Positions 11,768 to 21,890 of a stretch of 64,000 bases of DNA are shown here, one piece after another (within the stretch, counting starts at the first letter, position 1; every line of letters starts with the position of its first letter). A program made the position numbers and the translations under genes. This stretch comes from Phoronis australis (Eukaryota > Phoronida > Phoronidae), in the NCBI GenBank assembly GCA_002633005.1, contig NMRA01000925.1, positions 1 to 64,000 of the forward strand, in the 5' to 3' direction. Under the pieces are notes generated by a model. It saw only the letters and a program-made list of their open reading frames with translations. It was not told where the DNA came from and ran no database searches.

Positions 11768-14169
11768 TCGTTAAGGTTGAACCTAGGAACTCCTTTAAAA
11801 TCCTTTTGAAACATTACTCCCTGTCCATTATGGGAAGCCCGATACGCGGTGAAAACATTGAACTATAAATGAGATGATTTAAAAATTTTGACGACCATGA
11901 TGTATTCATATTTTGTTAAGCATGTATTGCACAATGCACTGTGACCTCGTTAAATGCATTCAATAATAATAACTATAACAGTAATAATTCATGCCGCCTG
12001 CCAGGTCGGAAGGTATTCCTATAGAAGCGGTATACTAAAAGTGCCTCCCGAAAGGGTGTTTGTCACTGCAAAAAAATACTTTCCAAAGTGGTGCCATTTT
12101 CGACAAAATACTTTCTAATATTTGGAATTTTTGGAACAGTACTTTTCGAAAATTACTCTCTAAATGAGTAAATTTTTGGGAGGCACCCTCGTCTAACTAT
12201 ACTAGTAAGAGTAACCGCGGCCGTGTCAGATGCCACTTGTTAGTGATTTTGGTCACTTAACTTGTGATATGACGTTGGTTTCGAAAATGTAACAAAGTTA
12301 CATTTCTCTCTTGTGCATTCTACGTAAACTGTAACAATTACGTAAGATGTAAAAACTTCTTACATTTTAGGAGAGGCTCAGCAACGTAAAATGTAATAAT
12401 CTGTGGCAACTTGCACGTCAATCCTAGTCTCATGCACATTCAAATTGTTGAAGATGAAAATTGTCAACATGGAAATGATACGTGATCTTGGATCGGGGTA
12501 CAAATTAAAGGAGTGTCGCCGGAAAAATCTGATCCGCGATTACTGGTGACTGTCAGTGCAAGGACAAGCGGCTTTGAGAATTTGTTGTACCCCTATAAAA
12601 GAACATGATTCGCTCCGATGCACAGCATACAGAAAATTCGGTTTAATATTTGAGTTTTTCCGTCATATTCCGTAGACTGGGATCCTACAAATTTAAGTAT
12701 TTTTCTTTTTTGTTTATGAAGTTTTTATAAAGTTTTGGATAATATTCTTTCATCCGGTTTTGTAATAACATTTCGTAATTTGACTATTTAGCATGGGGTG
12801 TCTAAGTTTTCAATATCTAAAAAAAGGCACGTAACCGTCAATTTTTGGACAAAGTCGGTGTCGAGAATCTAATAGGCGTGACTCAAAATGAGCACATGTT
12901 ATGAGCGCTAGCGACAAAGCCGCTCCTTTCGGTGATTCATAATGACGTAACACCGAATTGGTGCAACCAGGGCTTCAGGTTATCCAAACGTAGAATGTTA
13001 CAATCAATATCTATAACACATTCACAATTTAATTGTCATCACTTACTGGGAATGTCAAAATTGCAATGTTTTGATGACATTTCTTGTTTGATAATCTGAA
13101 ATTAAATTTACTGGAATTAATTGCATGAATGACGTGTGAATATGCCCAATGCGCACGGTGGCAACGCCCAAGCCAAAATGTAATACAAGCATAATGTACA
13201 TGGCAGACTTCTGGTGTCAGAAACGTGTCAAAAATTCCCTACCTGCCGTCGTGACACGTCCTCACGTGAAATTTCTTTTTTATCCAGTTACAAATTATCC
13301 AGCACGTTGTCGACCGGACGGTGAAAACTGACACGACTATAGTACTCAACGACAAACGTACAAGTGACAATAGTTACGAGCACGCCCTGCTTGTGGGATT
13401 ACTCTACAATGCAGCGTTACGTAATGGCTCTATAGACGTAATGCTTGAAGTAAGCCAAACGGCATCATTGAACAATGAGAGCTTTCAGGTCAGGATTCCT
13501 ATTTTTGTAGTGCGTAGTGAATGCTCGGTAGCATAAGCAAAGTGCGCTAAAACGGGTTGCAATATTGAATACCGCGGAACGGGAAATTTTGCCTCAGTTT
13601 ATCTCAATGGGCTGGGACTGCAACTAGCGTCAAAGCAATGACAGGAGACCAAAGTTAAAGTTGTATTTCGCCCTGTTTAGATGACGAAAAACATTACGCC
13701 TTTTATTCTCATCGAATTGGTCTCGTAATATCTAGGATTATAATGAAATCCCAGGTAATATTCCTTAACGCGACAGGATTTTATTTCCGTCACCCACACA
13801 GACATCGAAACCATCGAGATCACTTAGGGATCATTTTGTTCGCAATCATTTTTTATTATATGCTGGCAGTTGTCTTTTTCTAAGATTGAGTGATTCAACA
13901 TAACATTAGCAGTGCTGTAGTGGGGCGTAGTCGCAGCCAACCACCTTTTGGCATTTGAACGTAGCGCCTACGCACCGTAAGTTACGTTCAGTGCTCGAGG
14001 TGATACGATGGGCTTTGGGCGCCTACTTACCACTAATTTTACCACTACACCACTGAACGATACATTCCACTTGCCGTTTACAGTGGACTTACAACCAACG
14101 TGTAATCCCATCTCAGTCTATAGTTTTTAGTGAGATCACTTCAGGACGAAGTCGGTGCACAGTAGAGGT
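11768..14169 (+). repeat. 2.4-kb direct duplication, copy 2
   Basis: Starts on the base after the N at 11767 and runs to the foldback element at 14170. Differences from copy 1 are scattered single bases and small indels, more than sequencing error alone would give, so either an old duplication or two haplotypes placed in series. Confidence 0.9.
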
Positions 14170-14523
14170 CACGGGTGAGAAGATGACTGACGGTCCTCCT
14201 AAATCGGGCCGACTCACCCAAAACAGGACCTCCGGGGATCAAATGGGACCGAAGCACCAGAAAATGGGACTGACGCACCTAAACACAGGACCGCCCCACT
14301 GCCAGAAAACAGGACCACCGGGGACTGAACATGACCGCCGGGGATTGAAACCGCAGTGGGCAAACAAGTCCCCGGCGGTCCTGTTTTCTGGTGGGGCGGT
14401 CATGTTTTTAGGTGCGTCAGTCCCATTTTCTGGTGCGACGGTCCCATTTGATCCCCGGAGATCCTGTTTTGGGTGAGTCAGTCCGATTTAGAGGACCGGC
14501 GGTCATGTTGTTTCTCACCCGTG
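14170..14523. mobile_element. 354-bp GC-rich foldback element with 5-bp TSD
   Basis: Nearly the whole element is one long hairpin: about 170-bp arms meet near 14346, ends CACGGGTGAGA and TCTCACCCGTG. Flanked by GAGGT at 14165-14169 and 14524-14528. Copy 1 of the surrounding duplication shows the uninterrupted GAGGT site at 11012-11016. Recurrent internal words such as ACAGGACC, GGGGAT and AAAATGGGAC make it look built from shorter modules. ORFs inside are hairpin artefacts. Confidence 0.85.
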
Positions 14524-14533
14524 GAGGTGTGGT

Positions 14534-16231
14534 GTCTCTTAATATGTAGGGCACACTGGAGTGCACACCTGTGCGTTCTTGGATGTTCAGTAAAAGCCAG
14601 CGCTACGATAACTTGCAAGCTGTTTCAAGCGAAAGTTTCATCGAAACAACAGTCCGTTCTTTTGTGCGAGCCAAGCCTCTAGAGAAAATAGTAACAGTTG
14701 ACAACGGATATCAACACTGATGACTTTGACTGAAGCTGTATTAAAATGTTGTTTTTGTACGTTACAAATCTTTACTTAATTTTATGATTATTTATGTTAC
14801 AATAAAAGAACGTCAAGACAATACTCTATTGCCAATCTGCTTTTGTGTTTACTGAAATTGCGTTTTACTTGGCATCTTGATTTTCATTTTCGAATCCGGA
14901 ATGTTAGGGTTGTCCACTGAATGAATAAACTGAATAAACTCTGATTGGTTGATGGCTTCGATGTTCTTGTCAATTGTAAACTGAAATGGTATCCTGGCAC
15001 GGTGAGGAATATTAATGAGACTGATTTTATCAGAGTAAAAAGCCTAATTCCATTTTCGTTTTTAGCGAGCGAAACATGGCGAAATGCAACTTTGAGTAAA
15101 AGCAAAATGAGATTTGTCAGTTCTGAGTCAGCTCGAGCAGTGGCTACCGAGAGAACTACCAAGAAGTAACTCTATTATCGTTTAATCGTACGATTTAGCG
15201 GACAGTATTCTAACATATCTAGTGCACCTTATTTGGTTTGTCCGGTAATGTTCACCACGAAGTGCTCACAAGACCCATTCATGAATTGTTTCTGCCGCAC
15301 TCCTACAGACCCCCTCCCTTCAAGTACAATAATTAAATTTATACGAATCTACTTACGCATGTAATTTACTGGCCTTACTCGTGTGATTTATATACGTAAT
15401 AATTCATTTACTAATGTATGTNTTTTTACGAGCGTAGCCTAACGGTCTGCATTTGACCAACAATAGCGCGTTTCGTGTCTTCAGACACTAATCCGGCTCA
15501 AAGTCGTCTCATTTTTCGTCCTTTTTGGCGCCTCGGAAACTGATCTGGAAAGGATTCGTCTTCGACGAGCTGGTTCGAGAGACCTGTGACAACTGAGTGA
15601 CTACATTGAGAGGGGTATTGCTCTCGCGATTTTTTTTTTTTTTTTGATATCCAAACAATTCAAAAGTTGCTGCGACACGCCGGGAGCGAAGCTGTTCCCG
15701 GCTTGATCATTCACACAAGATAACCTTATGAACTTTTTGCGACATTTTGGAAACTTGCTTGCTTTCGCAGCCCTGTGTCGAGGAATACTGTGTGACATCG
15801 AGGCTGATAAGTGCGCACAATAACTACAGATGGCAGTAATCCTGTCGAAAAGGCACCATCATGCTATTTTTTCCTCGTTTCTTTAAGGGCTGGCTGGAAA
15901 CTGGGGACGTTGTAATGCTCGAGAATAGCTTGGCGTTCTCAACAGGACGAGAACGAATCTAGTGAAATGTAAACTTATCAAGTGGAGTATTATCTAAGAA
16001 TGTGATGTTGCTCAAGCAGTAAAGTAAACATGTAAACGCGATATGAGACGATCTACACACAATGCCTGTTCAAGCAAATGATACCGGGAGTTTCCAATGG
16101 CAAGCCCCTGAGTGCACATAAAAAATGTTTCATCCCAGGCAATAAGTTTGGCCTACTTACGGAAACAGGGAATGAAACCACTACATCGACATTAAATTAC
16201 GACAAATATCTGAACTGTCAGAGAACAAATG
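14534..16231. other. Intergenic, no gene seen
   Basis: AT-rich sequence with an undetermined base at 15422 and a run of about 17 T at 15630-15646. ORFs on both strands at 14884-15169 overlap each other and match nothing I recognise. Confidence 0.5.
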
Positions 16232-16310
16232 GCTTATATAAAACAGTTAGTACGAGGGTCGTTCAATAAGTTTTCGACCAAGAAAACAGGTACTAACTGT
16301 TATATATAAG
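16232..16310. mobile_element. Hairpin enclosing a mariner-like terminal sequence
   Basis: Inverted arms CTTATATAAAACAGTTAGTA (16232-16251) and TACTAACTGTTATATATAAG (16291-16310). The loop holds ACGAGGGTCGTTCAATAAGT, which resembles a mariner-family terminal repeat. No transposase nearby. Probably a solo end or a minimal MITE. Confidence 0.5.
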
Positions 16311-16839
16311 CCAGAAACGTGCAACAATTCCCTGTTTCTCATAAAAAATGAAATTGTTGTGATAGAATAAGATTTAGTGTTATTTTGGTCCGAAATATAA
16401 CAATGTCTTTGTTTGACTCGGCTGGCGGCTTTAGTTTGGTAAATCCTACAAACCGTAGATTTTTATTTGTGGTTCGGGAAAGTAAGCCATTGGGCCTATA
16501 TTCATTTTTTCCCGAATTGGCCTGTATTGGGGGAAGAGTTGGGGCTGTTTGTCGAAATTCCAAGTATTTCAAATTGCGAATAGGTGGGTTCGGGTCCCAC
16601 TAGGGCAAACTTGAGTCAGGTCTCTAGCTCCTCAGCTCGCTTTTAACTATATGTTAATAAAGCATAAAAAATGGTCCCAGGGGCTCACGTGAGAGGCTTG
16701 CGCACTTTTAGCTGAGTACAGCGTGTTCCTGACGACCTGCAGTTGTTTTTTTCACACCAATCTCTCATTAATTGGGTCAGGTGTCCAGTTATTTTTAATG
16801 AAATTTTGCGAAAAAGAAAGGTACATTCGTAGCAAAACA

Positions 16840-17170
16840 ATGGTATCAATATCACGAACAAATTTCTTTTAATATTCATAAATGTGATACGTCACAGTTT
16901 TCTAAAGCACTAAATAGTTTCCGTTTTATGCTAATTTTTAATTTTTCCATAAAAACGGTGAGGGTCTTATTTTTATTAGCCCTTGATGTGAAAGTGAAAC
17001 TTTTTATAAACAATTCTTGCCACCGTTTTGAGGAACGCTGCATAAATCATATCTCAACTTTTCATATGAATCCGATCAGCCATTTTTGAGATATAATGTT
17101 CTCAAGTTTATAATCGAATTTGGACATTTTTTAGCGTCTTACATAACCTTATCGGTGTTAAAACGCTGTT
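16840..17170 (+). repeat. Dispersed repeat family A, copy 2
   Basis: Contains the ATGAATCCGATCAGCCATTT block near 17067 and the preceding TATAAACAATTCTTGCC and CTGCATAAATCATA blocks. More diverged at its right end than the others. Confidence 0.6.
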
Positions 17171-18929
17171 TTAATGATTTCAGTCGAACCTGGTTCTGTC
17201 TGATGTGAAAGCTCAGCTAGTACGGTGAACTCTAGCCCATTTTGGACAAAAATAGTTGCCTTAAATAAACTTAAATTGCGTTTTTTCATTTTTCATTGTT
17301 ATGAATGCCTTCAATTTTCCAGAATCGTTTGAATTTGTCTAGTTTTAGCTATGATGTAGATTTTTAAAAATGACGTAACATGTATTTGGTGCTTATCTTT
17401 TATGAGAAAAATTTTTAAAAAAAATGAAATTTCACTTGTCAGTCATTTCTTGTTCTTAATTGGTGCGATTTTTGAGTACCTCTTTCCTGAGAGATAAAAG
17501 CAATGTTCAGCTCACACATTTCCTCAGTGGAAATAATTACTGGAAAAAAATTTTTTGAGTGTGAAATTTCTGAAATAAATAGGTAGATGATGTGTCTTCA
17601 GATCCTGATCTTTCTCCACTAAACAACTGTGGTTAACTTATCCAAAGCGTTACTAACGCTTGGTGATAAGCTAGACTAATAATAGCTACCAACCTGTAAT
17701 TATTTGAATTATGTCAAAATAAGAACAACCGATTTTTGTTCTTTTGTGAAGGAGGCAGTGAAAGTTTCGCTCTTCTTTTTTGGTATAGTCAGCAGTTTCG
17801 TTTCGTGTTCCTATTAGTTGATTCAGTCTTGTAAAATTTTAGGCCAGAAAGCCGTAGGTGGGTTCTGTCCCAATTTTTGTTTTTGAAATTCGAGTCCGTG
17901 GTGCGGTATTCTTTTTTAGTTTCCCACTTTTTCAAAAAAATCTACCTGAGACGAGCAAAAATATAATGGGATTTGTTTGTTTGTTTTTAATTGTCGCTTG
18001 GTAAATCATGGCGTTTTAAACCTTGCTTGTCCTGGCTGATGTGCCTTTGTGTAGCGTTTCAAAAAAACAGCAACAGGTGACCTCTGATGACATTCATGCG
18101 GGTCGGCGTTTTTAGACGGTGAGCTCAGGCCTCAAAATGAGTCGGGGTAAATACCAAAACTAACTTGGTTTTTTTAGCCTAATATGGGCAAAATAACTGC
18201 GTCGTGTCTTTAGTGTTAACTATCAGTCTGTATTAATTTGTTTATCATACTAGCTAAAATTACGTGTTTTCATAAAAATAATTTCTGATTATTGACGAAT
18301 TTTGGTGAAGGCGTCTATTTCATAAAAGTCACTTAGACAACTATTTCAGAAAAATAATTAAATCTCATATGAGCAAAGTGCAAAGTCTCTGAGAATATAC
18401 ACATAACTTCTAGGTACTGATATAATTTCTATAAATCATGTCACGTATAAATCCCTGGTCGTATGCTACTTGGTTAAATCGTTTTCAGCAATCTTGATGT
18501 GGGATCGTAAAAACCAAGTTTCTGTTTTAGTCTTAGTCAGTTTATAACACAAACCCCAGAAGAAAGTGCGATACGAATAATAATGATACGACCACGAGCT
18601 ATTTTGTTATTTGTTTTAGTGACTCCATACTCGAGCTAGAGGAATATAAGTTTGCATAGCATTTTCATTTCTGAGAATGGCTCCAGCGACAACACGCCCG
18701 GTGTTATCTGCAAACTAGCCTATCTTACAATGTGTTCCCCCTCTCGCACCCTCTCGCAACCTATGGTAATCTTCTGCTCCTTGTTCTCCATACAAACACT
18801 TGTTGCGTCGCCCATGATACGTTCGTGTAAACACGAAGCACGACAATATGGTGTGTGCGATATATATTTTTTTGTTAACGTTGATTTTCTGATATATCTC
18901 CAGCAACTTGAGCTAACAAAAAAGCGGTG
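17171..18929. other. Intergenic, no gene seen
   Basis: AT-rich; apart from the 17637 hairpin no coding frame, tandem array or recognised element was found upstream of the tRNA gene. Confidence 0.45.
17637..17670. repeat. Short strong hairpin
   Basis: CTTATC, AAGCGTTA and their complements TAACGCTT, GATAAG form a stem of 14 pairs with a small internal loop and a 2-base apex. Isolated, with no neighbouring gene; function unknown. Confidence 0.4.
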
Positions 18930-19001
18930 TGGAGATGCCGGGGATCGAACCCGGGGCCTCGCGCATGCGAAGCGCGCGCTCTACCACTGAGCTACATCCC
19001 C
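18930..19001 (-). tRNA. tRNA-Ala (anticodon CGC)
   Basis: A 72-nt cloverleaf on the minus strand: acceptor GGGGATG pairing with the CATCTCC side, D-arm GCTCAGTGGTAGAGC, anticodon stem CGCGC/GCGCG with loop TTCGCAT (anticodon CGC), short variable region and T-arm CCCCGGGTTCGATCCCCGG. The discriminator is A and no CCA is encoded. Internal A and B boxes are intact and it has no intron. It closely resembles vertebrate tRNA-Ala genes, and appears functional. No other tRNA gene flanks it. Confidence 0.95.
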
Positions 19002-19620
19002 ACAAACGAAGGTTTGGGTGATTTTTATAATAATTATTATTTTCTAAGAATTCGAAACGGATTTGTTGAGTTATGCGGGTAATTTAGGTATTATTAGGAT
19101 ATTTGTGACTATTTCATTTTGCTTATGTTCTTTTAATGTGGTTTACAACACCATAGTGCTACAAACCTTGTCTTTCATTGCGAGCCTTATCCATTTTGCA
19201 CAAGATGTCGCTGCGGAGAAGCACTTAAATTAAGGCTGGGCGATGTGTGTGTTGAAGTTACCCATGCCGTAGGCCATAGGTACTTCGTCTGAGGACGGTA
19301 CTGCGTCAAATAACCCCAGATTTACAAGACAAGACGAGCTCACCAAAATGAAATTTGGTTCAACTACTCAGGTGAGCATCCCGAGCTCTCCAGCTGCGCA
19401 TGCCATGTTTCAATTCAAAAGCCACCTGACTCAGTGTTCACTCACGCTCGTCAGACGTCATTGTACTATCAAACTTTGATAAGGCCAGATAGGAGGTCTT
19501 CACAATGTGTCTCGGGTCCTATGTGTACCGTTTTATGCATGTCGGGGTTCTAAGTGTCCCGGGTTTTATGTATCGCAGTGACAGTGTGGTAGTTGTGATT
19601 GTCCTCCTGTGACTGTGTTG
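19002..19620. other. Intergenic, with a diverged CCCGGGACACAT-type repeat
   Basis: Between the tRNA gene and the 19626 element. At 19510-19575 the reverse complement shows short units like GGGACACTTAGAACCC that resemble the 16-bp repeat at 21188-21260. Nothing coding. Confidence 0.4.
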
Positions 19621-19625
19621 TGTAG

Positions 19626-19880
19626 CATGGGCGGCGCACAGCTGCACAGGCGTCCTCAGCTTCTTGTCGTCCCCAATATTCAATACACTATTATATATAG
19701 ACAGTGTATTAGGGACGATCAGAAGCTGAGGATGCCTGTGGGGTGGTGCATCTGGGGCTGGGGGGCCATAGCCCCCACTTTTTTTCAATGCTAGGCTGCA
19801 CATGGTCTATAGGCAGTGCACCACACGGGGCTGAGGGGCTTTAGCCACACCCCACTTTTTTCAGTGCTGCGCCACCCATG
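19626..19880. mobile_element. 255-bp inverted-repeat element, CATGGGCGGCGCA family, with nested palindrome
   Basis: Ends CATGGGCGGCGCA (19626-19638) and TGCGCCACCCATG (19868-19880), flanked by the 5-bp repeat TGTAG at 19621-19625 and 19881-19885. Inside, 19647-19738 is a second inverted repeat of about 40-bp arms around a TATATA centre. A CCCCACTTTTTT segment occurs twice in the right half. Confidence 0.7.
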
Positions 19881-21187
19881 TGTAGATATATAATGTCCTA
19901 GCTAGCCACGTTTGCTGAGCATATGGGCACGTTATTCAGTGGCCTACAGGTACGCGGTATGTAATTACATCGCTCTGTATGCCACCGCATACAGGGGCGG
20001 ATAGTACATCCCCAAAAAAGTTACAAATTTTAAAATACAGGAAATGAAATCAAGTGAAACATGCATATATGCACATGGAGTTATAATTAACACATTACAT
20101 GAGTCTGGAGACGATTCAGTCAAAATAATTAGAACAAATCGATGAAAATCTGTCGCAGGTTGCTCGAGTTTCATCTTACCGGGTGCCATTTTGAGGAAGT
20201 TACGTGAAATCACGCGTGATGACCAATAAAAAGTTCAAGGCACATAAATCTTACAAATTTCACCTGATACCTTCCCATGCCTTTGCAAGTGTCACGCGCT
20301 TCGCTCAGTCTCGCGCTAGCCTTAATGCCTAACTCGCGTGACTCAGTTGAAATATTTTGTGGTCATCACATGCGTGGTGAAAAAGTTAACGTTAACCAAA
20401 AAAGTGGAGTTGGAATTCTTCACCAAAGTCACCTTAAGTCTCACAACTAAGCTTCATCAAAGATATGTGAAGAAGTAGAAAGAACCGCTGAAGAAAAGCA
20501 CTTTTTAAGTGATAGTTTTAAGTGTGAAATGTATATTTGATGAGGTGAAAACTCCTAATGGGTGGCCGGATTTGGTCTATCACCCATTTAAAATACACGG
20601 GACGAAATTCGTACAGAAAGCGATGGGAAGTATTGTAGCTCCTAACCGGCCAACCGAGGGGCTAAGTGTTGCCTACCTATGCAGATGCTTCATGCAAATA
20701 CACGCAAGCCGGACAATTTCTCCATGGGGACAATGGTTATTTTCACACCGCTCGATAGCAACTCAAAATGATCATTTGGGCAAAGTATGGATATTTCTTT
20801 TATACTTTGCATATTTTAGCTCTTTTTGATCAGTTTTTACTTTTCTGGGTTAAAATAGCGGTTATCGGGAAATTTTCACGTGACGTCGATTGAGCTTGAC
20901 TAAAAATTGTCAAAAATTTATTGGGAACCCTGGTGAACATAAGAATTGACCTAAAGATCCTGAGATTCTGTCAAGTGGTTCCAGAGATATGGCTGCATGT
21001 AATTTATGCTATTAGGCCAAATTTTGACCTAATTATGCGTTAATGAGGTCAATTTTTGCCCAATATGAGGATGGAAAAAACACCTCAAAATGGTCACGTG
21101 GACCTAAAATGACTATTGTAGCTAAAACTTGCACACACGTCTGCTTAGTGCCTGGACTATAATGCAAAAGACTGAGATGCTAGAACA

Positions 21188-21260
21188 CGGGACACATATA
21201 ACCCAGGACACATGGAACCCAGGATACATAGAACCCAGGACACATAGAAACCGGGACGCA
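21188..21260 (+). repeat. 16-bp tandem repeat (ACCCAGGACACATAGA)
   Basis: About four units of 16 bp: ACCCAGGACACATGGA, ACCCAGGATACATAGA, ACCCAGGACACATAGA and a diverged one. A related, inverted stretch lies at 19510-19575. Confidence 0.65.
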
Positions 21261-21341
21261 ATGCTGTGCTCCTGTTTGATAGTAGGCCCCAAGTCAATTA
21301 GGCCTAATTAAGATGTACGTAATCACCTAAAGCAAAGCAAG

Positions 21342-21420
21342 TAAAGGGACCCGATATCTGCAATTACTGTTTACAGCCAACTGTTAAGTCATACATCCCA
21401 TGAGCGGCGTTTTGCCTTTT
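21342..21420 (-). repeat. Inverted arm of the tRNA-like SINE cluster
   Basis: The reverse complement matches 21668-21745 (CCGCTCATGGGATGTATGAC and TTAACAGTTGGCTGTAAACA), including the GATATCGGGTC junction. It also pairs with 21421-21470, so the first 130 bp of the cluster can form a hairpin. Confidence 0.7.
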
Positions 21421-21615
21421 TCACATCTTAACAGATGGCTGTAAACAGTAATTGCACAGATATCGGGTCCTCAGTAGCTCAGTGGTGAGAGCACTCGACC
21501 GGCAATCTAGAGACCTGTGGTTTGATTCCCAGTTGGGGTTCCTGATTTTTCTGTGTTGATTTGATACATTTCATTACTGGCCAACCTCAGCATCTATGTA
21601 TTTACTATATCTATT
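21421..21615 (+). mobile_element. tRNA-derived SINE-like unit 1
   Basis: tRNA-like block with A box TAGCTCAGTGGTGAGAGCA and B-box-like GGTTTGATTCC at 21471-21548. The tail TGATACATTTCATTACTGGC recurs, with one change, in unit 2. It cannot form a normal acceptor stem, so it is not a tRNA gene. Confidence 0.65.
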
Positions 21616-21667
21616 AACACATACTGGTAAATTGCTGATTGTATATATATAATTGTCTAAATCCTGT

Positions 21668-21890
21668 GTGAAAAAGGTGAAACGCCGCTCATGGGATGTA
21701 TGACTTAACAGTTGGCTGTAAACACTAATTGCACAGATATCGGGTCCTCAGTAACTCAGTGGTGAGAGCACTAGACCGGCAATCTAGAGAACTGTCGTTT
21801 GATTCCCAGTTGGGGTTCCTGATTTTTCTGTGTTTATTTGATACATTTCATTATTGGCCAACCTCAGCATCTATATATTTGTTAGGACAT
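21668..21890 (+). mobile_element. tRNA-derived SINE-like unit 2
   Basis: Direct repeat of unit 1 at an offset of 277 bp, with A box TAACTCAGTGGTGAGAGCA and an intact CTAGA/TCTAG anticodon-like stem around CCGGCAA. It includes the longer upstream part (CCGCTCATGGG..) that unit 1 lacks but the inverted arm retains. Confidence 0.65.

Noticed and set aside
10011-13536. Matched ORF pairs (10011-10193/13149-13331 and 10183-10386/13321-13536) that look like a duplicated small gene
   Set aside because: They are matched only because the whole 2.4-kb region is duplicated. Changes fall at all codon positions, one pair ends differently, and no similarity to a known family is visible.
14183-14682. ORFs of 97 and 69 codons at the foldback element
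   Set aside because: The first lies within the hairpin and reflects its repeated words; the second starts in it and runs into unrelated flank. No protein family recognised.
16570-16625. B-box-like GGGTTCGGGTCCCACTAGGG as a tRNA gene
   Set aside because: No D arm or acceptor stem upstream at the right distance.
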